From Trichocoleus sp. (GTDB taxonomy: Bacteria; Cyanobacteriota; Cyanobacteriia; Elainellales; Elainellaceae), in the NCBI GenBank assembly GCA_036702865.1, contig DATNQD010000087.1, positions 248,001-312,000 of the forward strand: DNA of 64,000 bases, in the 5' to 3' direction. The notes under the pieces were generated by a model, which saw only the letters and a list, made by a program, of their open reading frames with translations, searched no databases and was not told the DNA's origin. Positions 36,762 to 49,440 of this stretch are shown one piece after another. Position 1 is the stretch's first letter; each line of letters opens with the position of its first letter. The translations under genes were made by a program, and so were the position numbers.

Positions 36762-37115
36762 CCTCGTACTAGACCAGGATCAGCTTCATGAATACAGCGC
36801 ACCTGCTTAAGTATGTCTCACTGTAAAGCTAGGTCACACAGGGAAAGTTTATAATATTTCTAAATAAATAAGAGTCACTCTATATAACCCCCATAAGTTT
36901 TTGTAACTTTACTTCAGAGAAAATCTTCCTGTTTGCAGCAGCAATTCATTAATCAACAATCAAGACCGTGAAATGGCTAAGTTGATACCAAGCAAATTAA
37001 GAGTTTGATATAGATTGGCTGAGAGTCAGGATACAGTTTAGATTGAGGCAAGACCGTAAGATTTACTATTGCAAAGTTGGCTTAGGCTGAAAAACCTTAA
37101 TTATCATTCTGATTA
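36762..37115. other. AT-rich gene-free stretch upstream of the NYN gene
   Basis: About 350 bases, clearly AT-richer than the flanks. It presumably holds the promoter of the NYN-domain gene. No RNA or operator was recognised. Confidence 0.4.
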
Positions 37116-37745
37116 ATGGATAAAATTGCAAAATCTCACCTCGTCCATCCGGTGGTTCGCAGTGATCTATTAGTTGCAAACCGTACCAAGGAAGTTGTTG
37201 TTAAAAGCTATAGGTCTAAATCTTCTATGTCTTTATCAGTAAACCGTCTCTCAATTTTTGTAGACGGCAACAATATGTTCTATGCCCAACAGAAAAATGG
37301 TTGGTTCTTTGATCCCAGACGAGTCTTAGAATATTTTACCCGTGAACCTGACATTAAGTTGATTAACGCTTTCTGGTACACAGGACTGAAAGACTCTCAA
37401 GACCAAAGAGGCTTCCGAGATGCATTGATTAGTTTAGGGTATACGGTTCGCATTAAAATTTTGAAAGAATATTACGACGACAATTCTGGTCGGATTTCTC
37501 AGAAAGCAAATCTCGATATTGAAATCGTTGTCGATATGTTCAACACCGTTGATCAATACGATCATGTCATCTTATTTAGTGGTGATGGTGATTTTGAACG
37601 GGCGATCGAACTGCTCCGCTCTAAGAATACTTACATTACGGTTGTGTCCACCGAGGGTATGATTGCCAGGGAACTGAGAAACGCGACCGATCGATATATT
37701 GACCTTAACGATATTCGTCCTGAAATTGAGAAAGTTGATAATTAA
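37116..37745 (+). CDS. NYN-domain protein (LabA/DUF88 family)
   Basis: 209 residues. The PIN-like NYN domain begins at about residue 45 with IFVDGNNMFYAQQ. Its metal-binding acids can be followed through DIEIVVDMFNT and FSGDGDFERAIELLRSK. The family includes LabA, which affects circadian output in Synechococcus, and predicted RNases; the acid residues needed for nuclease chemistry are retained. A 44-residue N-terminal extension precedes the domain. The gene sits alone in an AT-rich island between the sulfurtransferase and apcE. Confidence 0.88.
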   Translation: MDKIAKSHLVHPVVRSDLLVANRTKEVVVKSYRSKSSMSLSVNRLSIFVDGNNMFYAQQKNGWFFDPRRVLEYFTREPDIKLINAFWYTGLKDSQDQRGFRDALISLGYTVRIKILKEYYDDNSGRISQKANLDIEIVVDMFNTVDQYDHVILFSGDGDFERAIELLRSKNTYITVVSTEGMIARELRNATDRYIDLNDIRPEIEKVDN

Positions 37746-38062
37746 ACTATCACGCTCTCCTAAAGCTATCTACATCGCAGCATTCCTAATCTAATCACGC
37801 TTGTTCTTCTCCGTACATTATTGATTTTTAGTTGGTATTAATTATTGCGTCTACATAAATTGAACACGTAAATCCTGCACGTATAAAAGTGAGGAAATTC
37901 TTAAAGGGTAAAGCATCTTGCTTGCCCTATTTTTTTACTTATGTCGGCTGTTACCAAAGCCAGAACAGCTTGACTAACCCAGAACAGGATTAGTATATCG
38001 CTTGCAAAGTTAACGCCGCTAATGCTTGCCGCCATAACCGATTCACCTGCGAAAATCCGTCC
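37746..38062. other. AT-rich gene-free stretch between the NYN gene and apcE
   Basis: About 317 bases between convergent genes, before the apcE terminator. AT-rich, with no gene, RNA or repeat recognised. Confidence 0.4.
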
Positions 38063-38095
38063 AAAAAATTCCCTGATCTACTAAAGACCAGGGAA
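38063..38095 (-). terminator. Intrinsic terminator of apcE
   Basis: On the minus strand, arms TTCCCTGGTC and GATCAGGGAA (one G-T pair) with loop TTTAGTA, followed by six T. It lies about 60 bases after the apcE stop. Confidence 0.85.
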
Positions 38096-38151
38096 CTTGA
38101 TTTAACCTATTCAGTTGTTAGGGCTCAGCAAGAACTGAGAGCCAGGGTCAT

Positions 38152-41961
<3,810 letters not shown>

Positions 41962-43152
41962 ATGTCCGATCAAACCATCTCTGCTGCCGTTGCAAAACTT
42001 TACGACACTTATCCCTTCCCACCCGAACCGCTCCTGGACGAACCGCCGCCTGGATATAACTGGCGATGGAACTGGCTCGCTGCTTACAATTTTTGTACTG
42101 GACAAAAACCTGATCGCCAAAATGTTCGCATTCTGGATGCAGGCTGCGGCTCTGGAGTGGGTACAGAATATCTGGTTCATCTCAATCCCCAGGCTCAAGT
42201 CGTCGGGATTGATTTAAGTGCCGGAACTTTGGCAGTCGCAAAAGAACGGTGTCAGAGGTCGGGAGCCGATCGCGCTGAGTTTCATCACCTTAGCCTCTAT
42301 GACGTGGCGCAAATTCCGGGCGAGTTTGACTTAATCAATTGTGTGGGTGTACTCCATCATTTACCTGACCCAATTCGGGGCATCCAAGCCCTCGCGCCCA
42401 AGCTGGCTCCCGGTGGCATTATGCATATCTTTGTTTATGCGGAGCAGGGTCGCTGGGAAATTAAGCTCATGCAGCAGGCGATCGGCTTACTCCAGGGAGA
42501 CAAACGCGGCGATTATCGAGATGGAGTCCAGGTGGGCAGACAAATTTTTGCGGCGCTCCCGGAAAATAATCGCTTGGTGAAACGAGAGCAGGAACGCTGG
42601 TCGCTGGAAAACCAAAAAGACGAGTGCTTCGCGGATATGTACGTCCATCCGCAGGAAATTGACTACAACATTGATACTCTGTTCGAGCTCATTGATGCTT
42701 CTGGGCTAGAGTTCCTTGGCTTCTCGAATCCCCGCACTTGGCAGCTCGATCGATTGTTGAGCAAAACGCCTGATTTATTGGAACGATCGCAGCATTTAAC
42801 AGAACGACAACGCTATCGCCTCATCGAATTGCTCGATCCAGAAAGCATTACCCACTACGAATTTTTTCTTGGTCGCAAACCGTTACCCCAAACTGATTGG
42901 TCTAGTGATGAGGCGTTGCTGTCTGCAATTCCTGAGCGCAGCTCCTGCATGGACGGCTGGGATAGCCGCTGTCTCTTCAACTACGACTACCAAATCATTA
43001 ACCTGAGTGAGCCAGAATATCAGTTCCTCAAAGCCTGCGATGGCAATCAGACTCATACCGTGAACGGAATTTTGCAGCAGGTTGAACTTGATTTAGCAGG
43101 CGTTCGATCGCTCCAGGCACAGCAATTAATTTTGCTTACTCCCTCAAATTAG
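41962..43152 (+). CDS. Class I SAM-dependent methyltransferase
   Basis: 396 residues. The SAM-binding motif I is clear: ILDAGCGSGVGTEYLVHLNP. The acidic residue follows in VVGIDLSAGTL, and motif post-I in LINCVGVLHHLPDP. The N-terminal YDTYPFPPEP is characteristic of a large cyanobacterial methyltransferase family, and the C-terminal 200 residues are an extra domain of unknown function. The substrate is not known. It is just upstream of the ATP synthase operon, separated by 147 bases. Confidence 0.85.
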   Translation: MSDQTISAAVAKLYDTYPFPPEPLLDEPPPGYNWRWNWLAAYNFCTGQKPDRQNVRILDAGCGSGVGTEYLVHLNPQAQVVGIDLSAGTLAVAKERCQRSGADRAEFHHLSLYDVAQIPGEFDLINCVGVLHHLPDPIRGIQALAPKLAPGGIMHIFVYAEQGRWEIKLMQQAIGLLQGDKRGDYRDGVQVGRQIFAALPENNRLVKREQERWSLENQKDECFADMYVHPQEIDYNIDTLFELIDASGLEFLGFSNPRTWQLDRLLSKTPDLLERSQHLTERQRYRLIELLDPESITHYEFFLGRKPLPQTDWSSDEALLSAIPERSSCMDGWDSRCLFNYDYQIINLSEPEYQFLKACDGNQTHTVNGILQQVELDLAGVRSLQAQQLILLTPSN

Positions 43153-43299
43153 CTGTGACACTCTAATTGAGCCATTCCCAACGTGAAACGATCGCATCAC
43201 AAAAGATCTTCGGATTAAGTATTGTTACCTGGTGATGATATGATCGTTAAGGGTCGAGTTGACCCATGCCAACACCTCTGGATCAGGTTCTTTTATCTT

Positions 43300-43740
43300 G
43301 TGAACTCGCCAGAATCTCCAGTTCAACCCACAACAGAAGAAGCAGCTCAACCTGCTGGTGGTCTTCCGCCAGAACCCGATGCTTCTATGCAGGAGTACTT
43401 TAAGCTCCAGCAAGATTTACTCAGAGTCACCCTGATATTAACAGGGGTTGTTTTTGGCTCAGTGTGGATTTTTTATTCTCTTAACGTTGCTCTCAATTAT
43501 TTAATTGGAGCGTGCACGGGTGTGGTTTACTTGAGAATGTTGGCAAGGAATGTCGCGCAGCTTGGCAGGGAAAAGAAGAGCCTCGGCAGTGCCCGACTCG
43601 CGCTTCTGATTGGAGTGATTGTAGCCGCATCACGGTTGGATGATCTACAAATCATGCCAATTTTTTTAGGATTCCTGACCTACAAGGCTGCGGTGATCTT
43701 CTATATGCTGCGAACCGCAATTTTACCTGACTCGAATTAG
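43300..43740 (+). CDS. atpI: ATP synthase protein I
   Basis: About 146 residues from GTG 43300; a TTG at 43222 or an ATG at 43240 would lengthen the N-terminus beyond relatives I remember. After a Pro/Glu-rich N-terminus, four hydrophobic segments follow, including [35 protein letters not shown]. Protein I helps assemble the c-ring and is not part of the finished enzyme. It heads the operon, 46 bases before atpB. Confidence 0.85.
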   Translation: MNSPESPVQPTTEEAAQPAGGLPPEPDASMQEYFKLQQDLLRVTLILTGVVFGSVWIFYSLNVALNYLIGACTGVVYLRMLARNVAQLGREKKSLGSARLALLIGVIVAASRLDDLQIMPIFLGFLTYKAAVIFYMLRTAILPDSN

Positions 43741-43786
43741 GCTCAGGACATCCTAGCACCCCTTAAGATTCTGGGACATTTTTCGT

Positions 43787-44548
43787 ATGGAAATGTTGTA
43801 CAAGCTGAATGCCCTTAGCTCTTTTCCCTTGGCAGAGTTAGAGGTTGGTAAGCAGTTCTACTGGCATATCGGCAATCTGGAGCTGCATGGACAGGTCTTC
43901 CTGGTCTCCTGGTTTGTCATTGGCGTGCTCGTAGTTGCCTCCTTCCTTGCAACTCGCAATATTCAGATGGTTCCGGGCGGTACTCAGAACTTGATGGAGT
44001 ACGCACTGGAGTTCATCCGTGATCTGGCAAAAACTCAGATTGGGGAAAAGGAATACCGTTCCTGGGTTCCTTTCATCGGAACACTGTTTTTGTTCATTTT
44101 TGTCTCCAACTGGTCAGGCGCACTCTTACCCTGGCGTTTGGTTCATTTGCCTGAAGGCGAATTAACAGCTCCGACCAGCGACATCAACACGACGATCGCG
44201 TTGGCACTGCTGACTTCTCTGGCATACTTCTATGCTGGCTTTCGCAAGAAGGGGCTGGGCTACTTCGGCAACTATGTGCAGCCAGTAGCATTCATGCTTC
44301 CCTTCAAAATTATTGAAGATTTCACTAAACCCCTCTCACTCAGCTTCCGATTGTTCGGAAATATTCTGGCAGACGAACTGGTGGTTGGGGTTCTTGTTCT
44401 CCTTGTGCCTCTGTTTATTCCGCTGCCGGTCATGGCTCTGGGTCTCTTCACCAGTGCAATTCAGGCGTTGATTTTTGCAACCCTAGCAGCGTCCTATATC
44501 GGAGAGGCAATGGAGGATCATCACGGTGAAGGGCATGAGGAACATTAG
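43787..44548 (+). CDS. atpB: ATP synthase F0 subunit a
   Basis: 253 residues. The essential arginine lies in [20 protein letters not shown], within the helix facing the c-ring. Further landmarks are [23 protein letters not shown] and the C-terminal [17 protein letters not shown]. It provides the two proton half-channels in the thylakoid membrane. Its stop codon sits in the loop of a perfect inverted repeat that opens the structured atpB-atpE spacer. Confidence 0.97.
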   Translation: MEMLYKLNALSSFPLAELEVGKQFYWHIGNLELHGQVFLVSWFVIGVLVVASFLATRNIQMVPGGTQNLMEYALEFIRDLAKTQIGEKEYRSWVPFIGTLFLFIFVSNWSGALLPWRLVHLPEGELTAPTSDINTTIALALLTSLAYFYAGFRKKGLGYFGNYVQPVAFMLPFKIIEDFTKPLSLSFRLFGNILADELVVGVLVLLVPLFIPLPVMALGLFTSAIQALIFATLAASYIGEAMEDHHGEGHEEH

Positions 44549-44556
44549 GTTCCTCA
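44536..44556 (+). promoter_or_regulatory. Hairpin over the atpB stop codon
   Basis: Perfect 8-bp inverted repeat TGAGGAAC/GTTCCTCA with loop ATTAG, which contains the atpB TAG stop. No T-run follows, so it is not a terminator. A second hairpin lies six bases downstream. Confidence 0.7.
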
Positions 44557-44561
44557 GTTGA

Positions 44562-44579
44562 GGGATAGCGTCCTATCCC
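44562..44579 (+). promoter_or_regulatory. Second hairpin in the atpB-atpE spacer
   Basis: Perfect 7-bp stem GGGATAG/CTATCCC with a CGTC loop. No T-run follows. Together with the hairpin at 44536-44556 it could block exonucleases or mark an RNA processing site upstream of atpE. Confidence 0.65.
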
Positions 44580-44669
44580 GATTCTCAAAGGTTCAGCGAT
44601 CGATCGGATGTCTGATTTCCCCGACGCTGAAACCAAATTGCAGCGTGAACAACGCTTACTACGTTCTAA

Positions 44670-44957
<288 letters not shown>

Positions 44958-44973
44958 GTTCACCCTTTCGTTG

Positions 44974-45003
44974 TAGAGGTGCGATCCGATTTTCGCGCCT
45001 CTA
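44974..45003 (+). promoter_or_regulatory. 10-bp hairpin directly after atpE
   Basis: Arms TAGAGGTGCG and CGCGCCTCTA pair along ten positions with one G-T; the loop is ten bases. It starts 16 bases after the atpE stop. No T-tract follows, so it may stabilise the 3' end of an atpE transcript or attenuate read-through. Confidence 0.7.
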
Positions 45004-45070
45004 TTACCTCATCTTTGCTGTCTATTTCTTTGTCGTGTAACCCCTCTTTTGACTACGGGGTAATTCAATT

Positions 45071-45562
45071 ATGATGCACTGGACTATCCTGCTAGCTGCT
45101 GAAGCCGCTGCTGAGGGAGGCAAGGGAGGGCTGTTTGATATTGATGCGACGCTGCCGCTAATGGCGGTACAGTTTCTCATCCTCGTAGCAGTTCTGAACG
45201 CGCTCTTCTATAAGCCACTGGGTAAAGCACTGGACGATCGAGACAATTTTATTCGCACCAATCAAGCCGAGGCACGCGAACGTCTGGCAAAGGCGGAGCA
45301 CTTGGCAAAACAATACGAGCAGGAACTGGCGGACACCCGTCGTCAATCTCAAGCAATCATCGCCGACGCAGAAGCCGACGCAGACAAGATTGCTGCTCAG
45401 CGGATGGCTGAGGCACAGCAGGAAGCTCAGGCTCAACGTGAACAGGCTCAACGCGAGCTTGATCAGCAAAAGCAAGAAGCTCTGCAATCCTTGGAACAGC
45501 AGGTTGACGCTCTTAGCCGCCAAATTCTAGAAAAGCTTTTGGGCACACAATCCGTTGGTTGA
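45071..45562 (+). CDS. atpF2: ATP synthase F0 subunit b'
   Basis: 163 residues. One N-terminal membrane helix ([23 protein letters not shown]) then a long Ala/Glu/Gln-rich coiled coil. Cyanobacteria and chloroplasts carry b and b' as a pair in the peripheral stalk; this one, lacking the GFGINFDILETN motif, is b'. It follows the atpE hairpin by 67 bases and overlaps nothing. Confidence 0.95.
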   Translation: MMHWTILLAAEAAAEGGKGGLFDIDATLPLMAVQFLILVAVLNALFYKPLGKALDDRDNFIRTNQAEARERLAKAEHLAKQYEQELADTRRQSQAIIADAEADADKIAAQRMAEAQQEAQAQREQAQRELDQQKQEALQSLEQQVDALSRQILEKLLGTQSVG

Positions 45563-45579
45563 GGGGCGAGGCAGTTCTT

Positions 45580-46122
45580 ATGATTAGCACAGGAAATTTA
45601 TTCTTGCTGACTGCTGAGGCAGCAGAAAAGCATGGGTTTGGGATCAATTTCGATATTCTTGAAACCAACCTGATTAACTTAGCGATTATCATTGGTGTCC
45701 TGATCTATTTCGGACGTGGCTTCCTGGGAAAGACGCTTTCTGAGCGTCGAGAAAATATTGAGGTTGCCATCAAGGAAGCAGAGCAGCGCAAGAAGGATGC
45801 AGCGGCGGCTCTAGCGCAACAGCAGCAAAAGCTGGCACAGGCTAAAACTGAGGCTGATCGCATTCGGACTGAGGCAGAAGCAAGAGCCAAAGGAGTTCGT
45901 GAAGAAATTTTGGCTCAAGCAGACCAGGATATTCAGCGAATGAAAGCGGCAGCGGCTCAAGATCTAAACTCACAGCAAGAGCGCGTTATAACTGAACTGC
46001 GGCAGCGAGTCGCAGCTCTGGCAATGCAGCAAGTTGAATCACAGCTTCGCTCTGGTTTGAGTTCTGAAACGCAGCAGCACTTGATCGATCGCAGCATCGC
46101 TATGATAGGAGGCGCATCATGA
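45580..46122 (+). CDS. atpF: ATP synthase F0 subunit b
   Basis: 180 residues from ATG 45580, with GAGG upstream. The N-terminal FGINFDILETNLINLAIIIGVLIYFGRGFLGK contains the membrane helix; the remainder is a coiled coil that contacts the F1 head via delta. It starts 17 bases after atpF2 and its stop overlaps the atpH start (ATGA), so the two are translationally coupled. Confidence 0.95.
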   Translation: MISTGNLFLLTAEAAEKHGFGINFDILETNLINLAIIIGVLIYFGRGFLGKTLSERRENIEVAIKEAEQRKKDAAAALAQQQQKLAQAKTEADRIRTEAEARAKGVREEILAQADQDIQRMKAAAAQDLNSQQERVITELRQRVAALAMQQVESQLRSGLSSETQQHLIDRSIAMIGGAS

Positions 46123-46676
46123 GATCATCACTGGTGTCAACCGAAATTGCTGAACCTTACGCCCAGGCATTAATGTCGCTGGCGCAGTCGCAAGATCTGG
46201 TCGATCGCTTTGAGGAGGATGCGAACTCACTGCTGACAGTTTTGAAAGAGTCAGCAGATTTGAATGTTTTGCTTACCAATCCTTTCTTCGAGGCTGATCA
46301 AAAGAAATCCGTTCTACGCCAAATTGTGGGCGATCAGCTTCATCCTTACCTGACCAACTTCCTGATGCTGCTAGTCGATCGAGGCAGAATTGTATTCCTT
46401 CCAGATGTTTTGGAACAGTACAGGCAACTCACTCGAAAACTGAAGCAAACGGTTCTGGCGGAGGTAACTTCTGCGGTTGAACTCAATGAAGGTCAGCAGG
46501 AAGGAATTCGGCAGCGTGTCCTTGGTATGACTCAGGCACAGCAGGTTGAACTGGATATCCGCATTGATCCTGACTTAATTGGTGGCGTCATCATCAAGGT
46601 CGGTTCTCAAGTTGTAGATGCCAGCCTGCGCGGTCAGCTTCGTCGCATTAGCGTTCGCTTAGGCAGTGCGGTTTAA
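46119..46676 (+). CDS. atpH: ATP synthase F1 subunit delta
   Basis: 185 residues. The ATG overlaps the atpF stop (ATGA) with GGAGG seven bases before it. The helical N-terminal domain opens with IAEPYAQALMSLAQ and the conserved C-terminal part has IDPDLIGGVIIKVGSQVVDASLRGQLRRI. It sits on top of F1 and links it to the peripheral stalk. Confidence 0.95.
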   Translation: MRSSLVSTEIAEPYAQALMSLAQSQDLVDRFEEDANSLLTVLKESADLNVLLTNPFFEADQKKSVLRQIVGDQLHPYLTNFLMLLVDRGRIVFLPDVLEQYRQLTRKLKQTVLAEVTSAVELNEGQQEGIRQRVLGMTQAQQVELDIRIDPDLIGGVIIKVGSQVVDASLRGQLRRISVRLGSAV

Positions 46677-46776
46677 GCAAGTCACTCGGAAAGCTGAAGT
46701 CTCTTCCTGTCCAGGGTTCGACATTTAAGAGTCATTTTGTCTTTCATCCTTCATCAGAGAATAGAGAGAAACACCA

Positions 46777-48297
46777 ATGGCAATCAGTATCAGACCTGAC
46801 GAAATTAGTAGCATTATTCGCCAGCAGATCGAGCAGTACGACCAGGACGTTAAAGTATCCAACGTTGGTACCGTTCTTCAAGTAGGTGACGGTATCGCCC
46901 GAGTCTACGGTCTGCAACAGGCAATGGCAGGCGAACTGCTGGAGTTTGAAGATGGCACGATCGGCATCGCACTCAACCTGGAAGAGGACAACGTGGGTGT
47001 GGTGTTGATGGGCGACGGTTTGGGCATTCAGGAAGGCAGTTCTGTCACTTCAACTGGCAGGATTGCTTCAATTCCGGTCGGCGACGCCATGATTGGTCGC
47101 GTTGTCAATGCTCTGGCACGTCCACTCGACGGTAAGGGCGAGATCCAAGCAACAGAATCTCGTTTAATTGAATCGGGTGCGCCTGGCATTATTGAACGTC
47201 GCTCGGTGCATGAACCGATGCAAACCGGAATTACCGCGATCGACGCCATGATTCCGATCGGTCGAGGACAGCGGGAGTTAATCATCGGTGACCGCCAAAC
47301 TGGTAAAACCACGATCGCCGTTGACACAATTCTGAACCAGAAGAGCGAAAACGTGATTTGCGTTTATGTCGCGATCGGTCAGAAAGCTTCTACGGTTGCT
47401 CAGGTTGTTGAAACCCTGCGGGAGCGTGGCGCACTCGACTACACGATTATTGTTGCAGCAAACGCAAACGATCCAGCGGCTCTGCAATTTTTAGCTCCTT
47501 ACACCGGTGCCGCTCTAGCCGAATACTTCATGTACCAGGGCAGAGCAACCCTGATTGTGTATGATGACCTGTCAAAGCAGGCTCAGGCATACCGCCAAAT
47601 GTCGCTGCTGCTGCGTCGTCCACCGGGACGGGAAGCTTATCCTGGAGACGTGTTCTATCTCCACTCGCGCCTGCTGGAACGGGCAGCAAAGCTGAGTGAT
47701 GAACTGGGCGGCGGTAGCATGACGGCCCTGCCGATCGTTGAGACTCAAGCAGGTGACGTTTCTGCTTACATCCCCACCAACGTTATTTCGATTACCGATG
47801 GTCAAATCTTCTTGACCTCCAACCTGTTCAACTCTGGTCAGCGTCCGGCAGTTAACCCCGGTATTTCCGTATCCCGGGTAGGTTCTGCGGCACAGACCAA
47901 GGCAATGAAAAAGGTTGCTGGTAAGGTGAAGCTGGAACTAGCTCAGTTTGACGAACTGCAAGCGTTTGCTCAGTTTGCTTCTGACCTGGATAAAGCCACT
48001 CAAAACCAGTTGGCACGCGGTCAGCGTTTGCGGGAAATTCTGAAGCAACCTCAGTACTCACCGTTGTCTGTGGCTGAACAGGTTGCTGTGATTTACTCCG
48101 GTATCAATGGCTATCTAGATGATGTCCCAACCGATAAAGTGACAGGCTTCACTAAGGGTCTGCGCGATTATCTGAAGGGCAGCAAGCCTCGTTACGTGGA
48201 GATTGTCGGCAACGAGAAGCAGTTGAATGATGAAGCTGAGTCTCTGCTGAAAGAAGCGATCGTTGAGTTCAAGAAGACTTACTTAGCAACGCTGTAA
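46777..48297 (+). CDS. atpA: ATP synthase F1 subunit alpha
   Basis: 506 residues. P-loop GDRQTGKT at 171-178, and the downstream [29 protein letters not shown] carries the alpha-subunit arginine that completes the beta catalytic site. It binds nucleotide without turnover. The start follows atpH by 100 bases. The beta and epsilon genes are not in this window, as is usual for cyanobacteria. Confidence 0.98.
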   Translation: MAISIRPDEISSIIRQQIEQYDQDVKVSNVGTVLQVGDGIARVYGLQQAMAGELLEFEDGTIGIALNLEEDNVGVVLMGDGLGIQEGSSVTSTGRIASIPVGDAMIGRVVNALARPLDGKGEIQATESRLIESGAPGIIERRSVHEPMQTGITAIDAMIPIGRGQRELIIGDRQTGKTTIAVDTILNQKSENVICVYVAIGQKASTVAQVVETLRERGALDYTIIVAANANDPAALQFLAPYTGAALAEYFMYQGRATLIVYDDLSKQAQAYRQMSLLLRRPPGREAYPGDVFYLHSRLLERAAKLSDELGGGSMTALPIVETQAGDVSAYIPTNVISITDGQIFLTSNLFNSGQRPAVNPGISVSRVGSAAQTKAMKKVAGKVKLELAQFDELQAFAQFASDLDKATQNQLARGQRLREILKQPQYSPLSVAEQVAVIYSGINGYLDDVPTDKVTGFTKGLRDYLKGSKPRYVEIVGNEKQLNDEAESLLKEAIVEFKKTYLATL

Positions 48298-48316
48298 CGA
48301 TCGTTGATCAACTATC

Positions 48317-48352
48317 GCAGTCAGTTGTCTCGCGTTTGGGATAGCTGACTGC
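48317..48352 (+). promoter_or_regulatory. 15-bp hairpin between atpA and atpG
   Basis: A GCAGTCAG/CTGACTGC stem extends inward with G-T pairs to about 15 bp, with a GCGTTT loop. It ends about seven bases before the GAGG ribosome site of atpG, and no T-run follows. It could set the ratio of atpA to atpG or protect the upstream RNA. Confidence 0.65.
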
Positions 48353-48371
48353 TATTTAGAGGAATGACACT

Positions 48372-49322
48372 ATGGCAAATTTAAAGGAGATCCGCGATCG
48401 GATTCAGTCCGTTAAAAATACGCGCAAAATCACTGAGGCAATGCGCCTTGTGGCGGCTGCAAAAGTGCGTCGGGCTCAGGAGCAGGTAATTGCTACCCGT
48501 CCTTTTGCTGATCGACTAGCACAAGTGCTATACGGTCTACAGACCCGCCTGCGTTTTGAAGATGCGAACCTGCCTCTTTTGCGTCAGCGTGACGTAAAAA
48601 CGGTCGGCATTCTCGTTGTTTCAGGCGATCGGGGCTTATGCGGCGGCTACAACACTAACGTGATTCGACGGGCAGAAAACCGAGCGAAAGAGCTTCAGGC
48701 AGAAGGAATCGATTACCGTTATGTCTTGGTAGGGCGGAAGGCAAATCAATACTTCCAGCGTCGAGATCAGCCAATCGATGCCACTTTTACGGGGCTAGAA
48801 CAGGTGCCGACAGCAGCTGAGGCTTCTCAAATTGCTGACGAACTGCTGTCTTTGTTCCTGTCTGAGACGGTCGATCGGGTGGAGCTAGTCTACACCAAGT
48901 TTGTGTCGCTAGTGAGTTCTCGTCCTGTGGTGCAAACGCTGTTACCGCTGGATGCTCAAGGACTGGAAGCTCAAGATGATGAGATTTTCCGTCTGACGAC
49001 TCGCGGAGGCAATTTTGCTGTAGAGCGGGAAAAAGTTGTGGGTAATGGCGCTGCTCCTCTATCCAAAGATATGCTGTTTGAGCAAGATCCAGTACAGATT
49101 CTGGATGCGCTGCTGCCGCTGTATCTTAACAACCAGCTTCTCCGTGCCCTGCAAGAATCTGCGGCGAGTGAACTGGCAGCCCGGATGACCGCGATGAACA
49201 ATGCCAGCGACAACGCCAAGGAACTGATTAAAACGCTGACGATCGGCTACAACAAGGCACGTCAGGCAGCGATTACCCAGGAAATTCTGGAAGTGGTCGG
49301 TGGTGCAACTGCACTCGGTTAG
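48372..49322 (+). CDS. atpG: ATP synthase F1 subunit gamma
   Basis: 316 residues, longer than the roughly 287-residue Escherichia coli protein. The extra segment near residues 195-225 ([21 protein letters not shown]) is the photosynthetic insertion. It lacks the two redox cysteines used for thiol control in chloroplasts, as in other cyanobacteria. N-terminal [32 protein letters not shown] and the C-terminal [19 protein letters not shown] form the central coiled-coil shaft. It is the last gene of the operon. Confidence 0.97.
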   Translation: MANLKEIRDRIQSVKNTRKITEAMRLVAAAKVRRAQEQVIATRPFADRLAQVLYGLQTRLRFEDANLPLLRQRDVKTVGILVVSGDRGLCGGYNTNVIRRAENRAKELQAEGIDYRYVLVGRKANQYFQRRDQPIDATFTGLEQVPTAAEASQIADELLSLFLSETVDRVELVYTKFVSLVSSRPVVQTLLPLDAQGLEAQDDEIFRLTTRGGNFAVEREKVVGNGAAPLSKDMLFEQDPVQILDALLPLYLNNQLLRALQESAASELAARMTAMNNASDNAKELIKTLTIGYNKARQAAITQEILEVVGGATALG

Positions 49323-49355
49323 GTTTTAGCAAGTCTTCGCTTAACTGAATCAATT

Positions 49356-49378
49356 GGGTGGACTTGTTCCACCCTTTT
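49356..49378 (+). terminator. Intrinsic terminator of the atp operon
   Basis: Perfect 7-bp stem GGGTGGA/TCCACCC with loop CTTGT and four T after it, 33 bases past the atpG stop. Confidence 0.8.
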
Positions 49379-49440
49379 CTGCTTTCTGTCAACTCAGATC
49401 TGTTTTCTGCCGCGACCCCTTGTCTGTCTCCAACTCTCAA

